Source of the DNA: Prevotella sp.
GTDB taxonomy: Bacteria > Bacteroidota > Bacteroidia > Bacteroidales > Bacteroidaceae
Length of the DNA stretch: 54,057 bases
Assembly (NCBI GenBank): GCA_017410365.1
Contig: JAFQQY010000042.1
Coordinates: 1 to 54,057, forward strand
Direction of reading: 5' to 3'
The first letter of the stretch is position 1, and each line of letters opens with the position of its first letter. Below are positions 52,430 through 54,057 of the stretch, one piece after another. The position numbers were made by a program, and so were the translations under genes. The notes under the pieces are model-generated. The model was not told the origin of the DNA and ran no database searches. It was given only the letters and a program-made list of their open reading frames with translations.

Positions 52430-53731
52430 ATGAAAAAGATTGTTTTAATGGCATGTCTGTTTTTAGGGTTGTTCAATCCTGTGTCGGCAGAAACTGTGCC
52501 GTTTTATGTTGTCGATGGACTGTTGTATGCAAACAACTCAAATACGTTGGGACTTGATTATGTGCCGGGAGCAGAGACTGTTACTGTTTATGCCCCAGAC
52601 GGCAAAGGTGATTGCTTCAGCAACGGCATAGTGATGGCAGCCTTTAAAGGAGATTTGTATTGCATGTGGCAGAGCAGCAAGAAGGACGAGGATGCCAGTG
52701 ATACGTGGGTGGCATATAGTCGCAGTACAGACGGAGGCAAGTCGTGGTCCAAACCTATGGTTTTGGCAGAGACAATATCCAACGGCTACTGCTCTTCTGG
52801 CGGTTGGCTTGCTACAGCAGACAAGTTGATAGGTTATATCAACACATGGCCGGCAGGTTTAAGTCCTAAGGGCGGATATACCAGATATGTAGCAAGTGAA
52901 GACGGAATTAACTGGACAGTACCGGCAGATGTGCTTATGGCAGACGGAACACGGATGAATGCCATATTTGAGCAAGACCCTCATGTGCTTCCTGATGGCA
53001 GAATAGTTAATGCTGCCCATTTTCAACCAGGATTGAAGATTTCGCCTATCTATACCGACGACCCTTATGGCATTTCGGGATGGAGGAAAGGACAATTCAG
53101 TTATACCAGCAATGGCGACCAGAGTCGTGAACTCGAACCCAGTTTGTATTGGAAGAAGGACGGAACTCTTGTGATGGTGTTTCGCGACCAAAAGAGTACA
53201 TATAAGAAGATGGCAGCTACAAGTACAGATCGTGGAGAGACGTGGTCAAAGGCAGTTGTGACTGCCGTGCCTGATGCCCGTACAAAGCAGAGTGCAGGCA
53301 ATCTTCCTGACGGTACTGCATATTTCGCATGCAATCCTGTTGACAATAAGACCCGTCTTCCGCTTGCCCTTCTGCTAAGCGATGATGGGACGTCTTTTGA
53401 CAGAGGCTATCTCTTGCGCAGTAGTAATGAAATACAGTCATTGCGCTTTTCTGGAAGTGCCAAGCGTGCCGGGTATCATTATCCCAAGTCAATGGTGCAT
53501 GATGGTTATCTTTATGTAGCTTATGCTACTAATAAAGAGGATGTAGAATATACGCGTGTACCTATAAGTCAGTTATCAACAGGAATCAACGCTGTTGTTA
53601 ACGATATTTCTAAAAACAATGCTGCCGTATATACCATTAGTGGCGTTATGGTTCGCAGGGCAGGGGAGTCGTTAGAAGGCTTGCCAAAGGGATTGTATAT
53701 TGTTAACGGAAAGAAATGCCTTGTTCGGTAG
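52430..53731 (+). CDS. Secreted BNR/Asp-box beta-propeller protein (sialidase-fold)
   Basis: 433 residues with a signal peptide (MKKIVLMACLFLGLFNPVSA). Asp-box motifs are clear (STDGGKSW near residue 101 and STDRGETW near 264), as in six-bladed neuraminidase-fold propellers. The usual sialidase RIP arginine motif near the first blade is not visible, so calling it a sialidase would be unsafe. In a pectin locus a glycoside hydrolase or lyase of this fold is possible. The end, VYTISGVMVRRAGESLEGLP followed by KGLYIVNGKKCLVR, resembles a type A C-terminal sorting domain. It follows the regulator by 67 bp on the same strand. Confidence 0.75.
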   Translation: MKKIVLMACLFLGLFNPVSAETVPFYVVDGLLYANNSNTLGLDYVPGAETVTVYAPDGKGDCFSNGIVMAAFKGDLYCMWQSSKKDEDASDTWVAYSRSTDGGKSWSKPMVLAETISNGYCSSGGWLATADKLIGYINTWPAGLSPKGGYTRYVASEDGINWTVPADVLMADGTRMNAIFEQDPHVLPDGRIVNAAHFQPGLKISPIYTDDPYGISGWRKGQFSYTSNGDQSRELEPSLYWKKDGTLVMVFRDQKSTYKKMAATSTDRGETWSKAVVTAVPDARTKQSAGNLPDGTAYFACNPVDNKTRLPLALLLSDDGTSFDRGYLLRSSNEIQSLRFSGSAKRAGYHYPKSMVHDGYLYVAYATNKEDVEYTRVPISQLSTGINAVVNDISKNNAAVYTISGVMVRRAGESLEGLPKGLYIVNGKKCLVR

Positions 53732-54057
53732 GGAATGGTCATTCCCTGCCGTGCATTTTCAGTAAAACCAGTAGTGCTCATATATGCAAAGGTATGAAAA
53801 TTGCCCAATTAAACAACTGATATGTAGGAATAAAATTCGCCATAAGGTGAAAATTGCTCAATAAGAACATTATGTTGCCTTTATGATATTATGGAAAGTT
53901 TCGTATCTTTGCAACCGGATAATAAAGAAAATCGTATCTATTTGAGTGACAGAGGTCAATAAAGAGGTCAAAAGTTGTTGGTAACGATTTAGCGACATTA
54001 CCACCGCACCGATACGCTGTGCTTTGCTTATATCAAACAACTCTTTCTGTATCGCAA
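53732..54057. other. Gene-free right end with a hairpin and a promoter-like box
   Basis: GGGAATG (53731-53737) and CATTCCC (53740-53746) form a short hairpin at the stop of the propeller gene. A -7 type TATCTTTG lies at 53904-53911 without a clear -33 box. No convincing coding sequence follows to the window end; a gene on either strand may begin outside. Confidence 0.4.

Noticed and set aside
52430-53731. Exo-alpha-sialidase as a firm call
   Set aside because: Only Asp boxes are visible; the catalytic arginine motif is not, and the context is pectin degradation.
1-54057. tRNA, rRNA, insertion sequence or prophage genes
   Set aside because: No T-loop/anticodon patterns, rRNA segments, transposases, integrases or phage structural genes were recognised on either strand.

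Overview
The window reads as chromosomal DNA of a Bacteroidota bacterium, most likely a Prevotellaceae-type member of the Bacteroidales. Four things support this. Many intergenic regions carry the Bacteroidota promoter pair TTTG-N19/20-TAnnTTTG. A SusC/SusD pair sits among secreted pectate lyases. Succinate dehydrogenase/fumarate reductase is encoded as cytochrome b - flavoprotein - Fe-S. Several secreted proteins end in short sorting-domain-like tails. I see no phage, plasmid, CRISPR, tRNA or rRNA genes.

Layout. 1-2.4 kb: an incoming unknown gene fragment joined to a broken 5' piece of leuS, then a secreted hypothetical protein and a HerA-like ATPase (minus strand). 2.6-9.7 kb: a MalY/PatB aminotransferase, two AAA_14/DUF4143 ATPases with unusual upstream repeats, a thioesterase, a histidine phosphatase and a secreted multidomain protein. 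9.7-18.1 kb: mutS, a MerR/GyrI regulator bracketed by direct repeats, lgt, a four-helix-bundle (S23-type) gene bracketed by inverted repeats, ychF, a DUF805 protein and a probably frameshifted hypothetical gene. 18.1-28.5 kb: polA (minus), a long-chain polyprenyl synthase (plus), then a compact minus-strand run mnmG-apt-uvrC-dtd-small membrane protein-mazG-like-deoC. Two perfect 16-bp parS sites (ParB centromere sites) flank apt.

28.5-33.4 kb: a three-gene respiratory operon (frdCAB/sdhCAB) with optimised-looking codon use. A candidate structured RNA follows, whose closing stem overlaps an intrinsic terminator just upstream of a small zinc-ribbon/glycine-zipper gene. 33.4-34.2 kb: a gene-free repeat region with three tandem hairpins at an exact 52-bp period, bracketed by 84-bp direct repeats. 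34.2-37.0 kb: a DUF389 membrane protein, a 43-codon ORF, a GNAT acetyltransferase and a TauE/SafE-type permease.

37.1-53.7 kb: a pectin-type polysaccharide utilisation locus, all on the plus strand. It holds two PL1-like pectate lyases, a surface lipoprotein with a right-handed-helix-like region, SusC, an unusually long SusD, a membrane-spanning regulator and a secreted BNR beta-propeller protein. The expected flow is that secreted or surface lyases cut homogalacturonan, the SusD/lipoprotein pair bind fragments, SusC imports them, and the regulator senses a fragment in the periplasm. The regulator has the propeller-Y_Y_Y-TM-AraC layout of a hybrid two-component system but no histidine kinase or receiver domain.

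The most rewarding places to look are the structured RNA at 32.64-32.79 kb, the hairpin array at 33.66-33.80 kb, the parS pair at 26 kb, the 32-bp operator-like array at 5.3 kb and the kinase-less regulator at 49.3 kb. All assignments come from reading the sequence; no database search was run.
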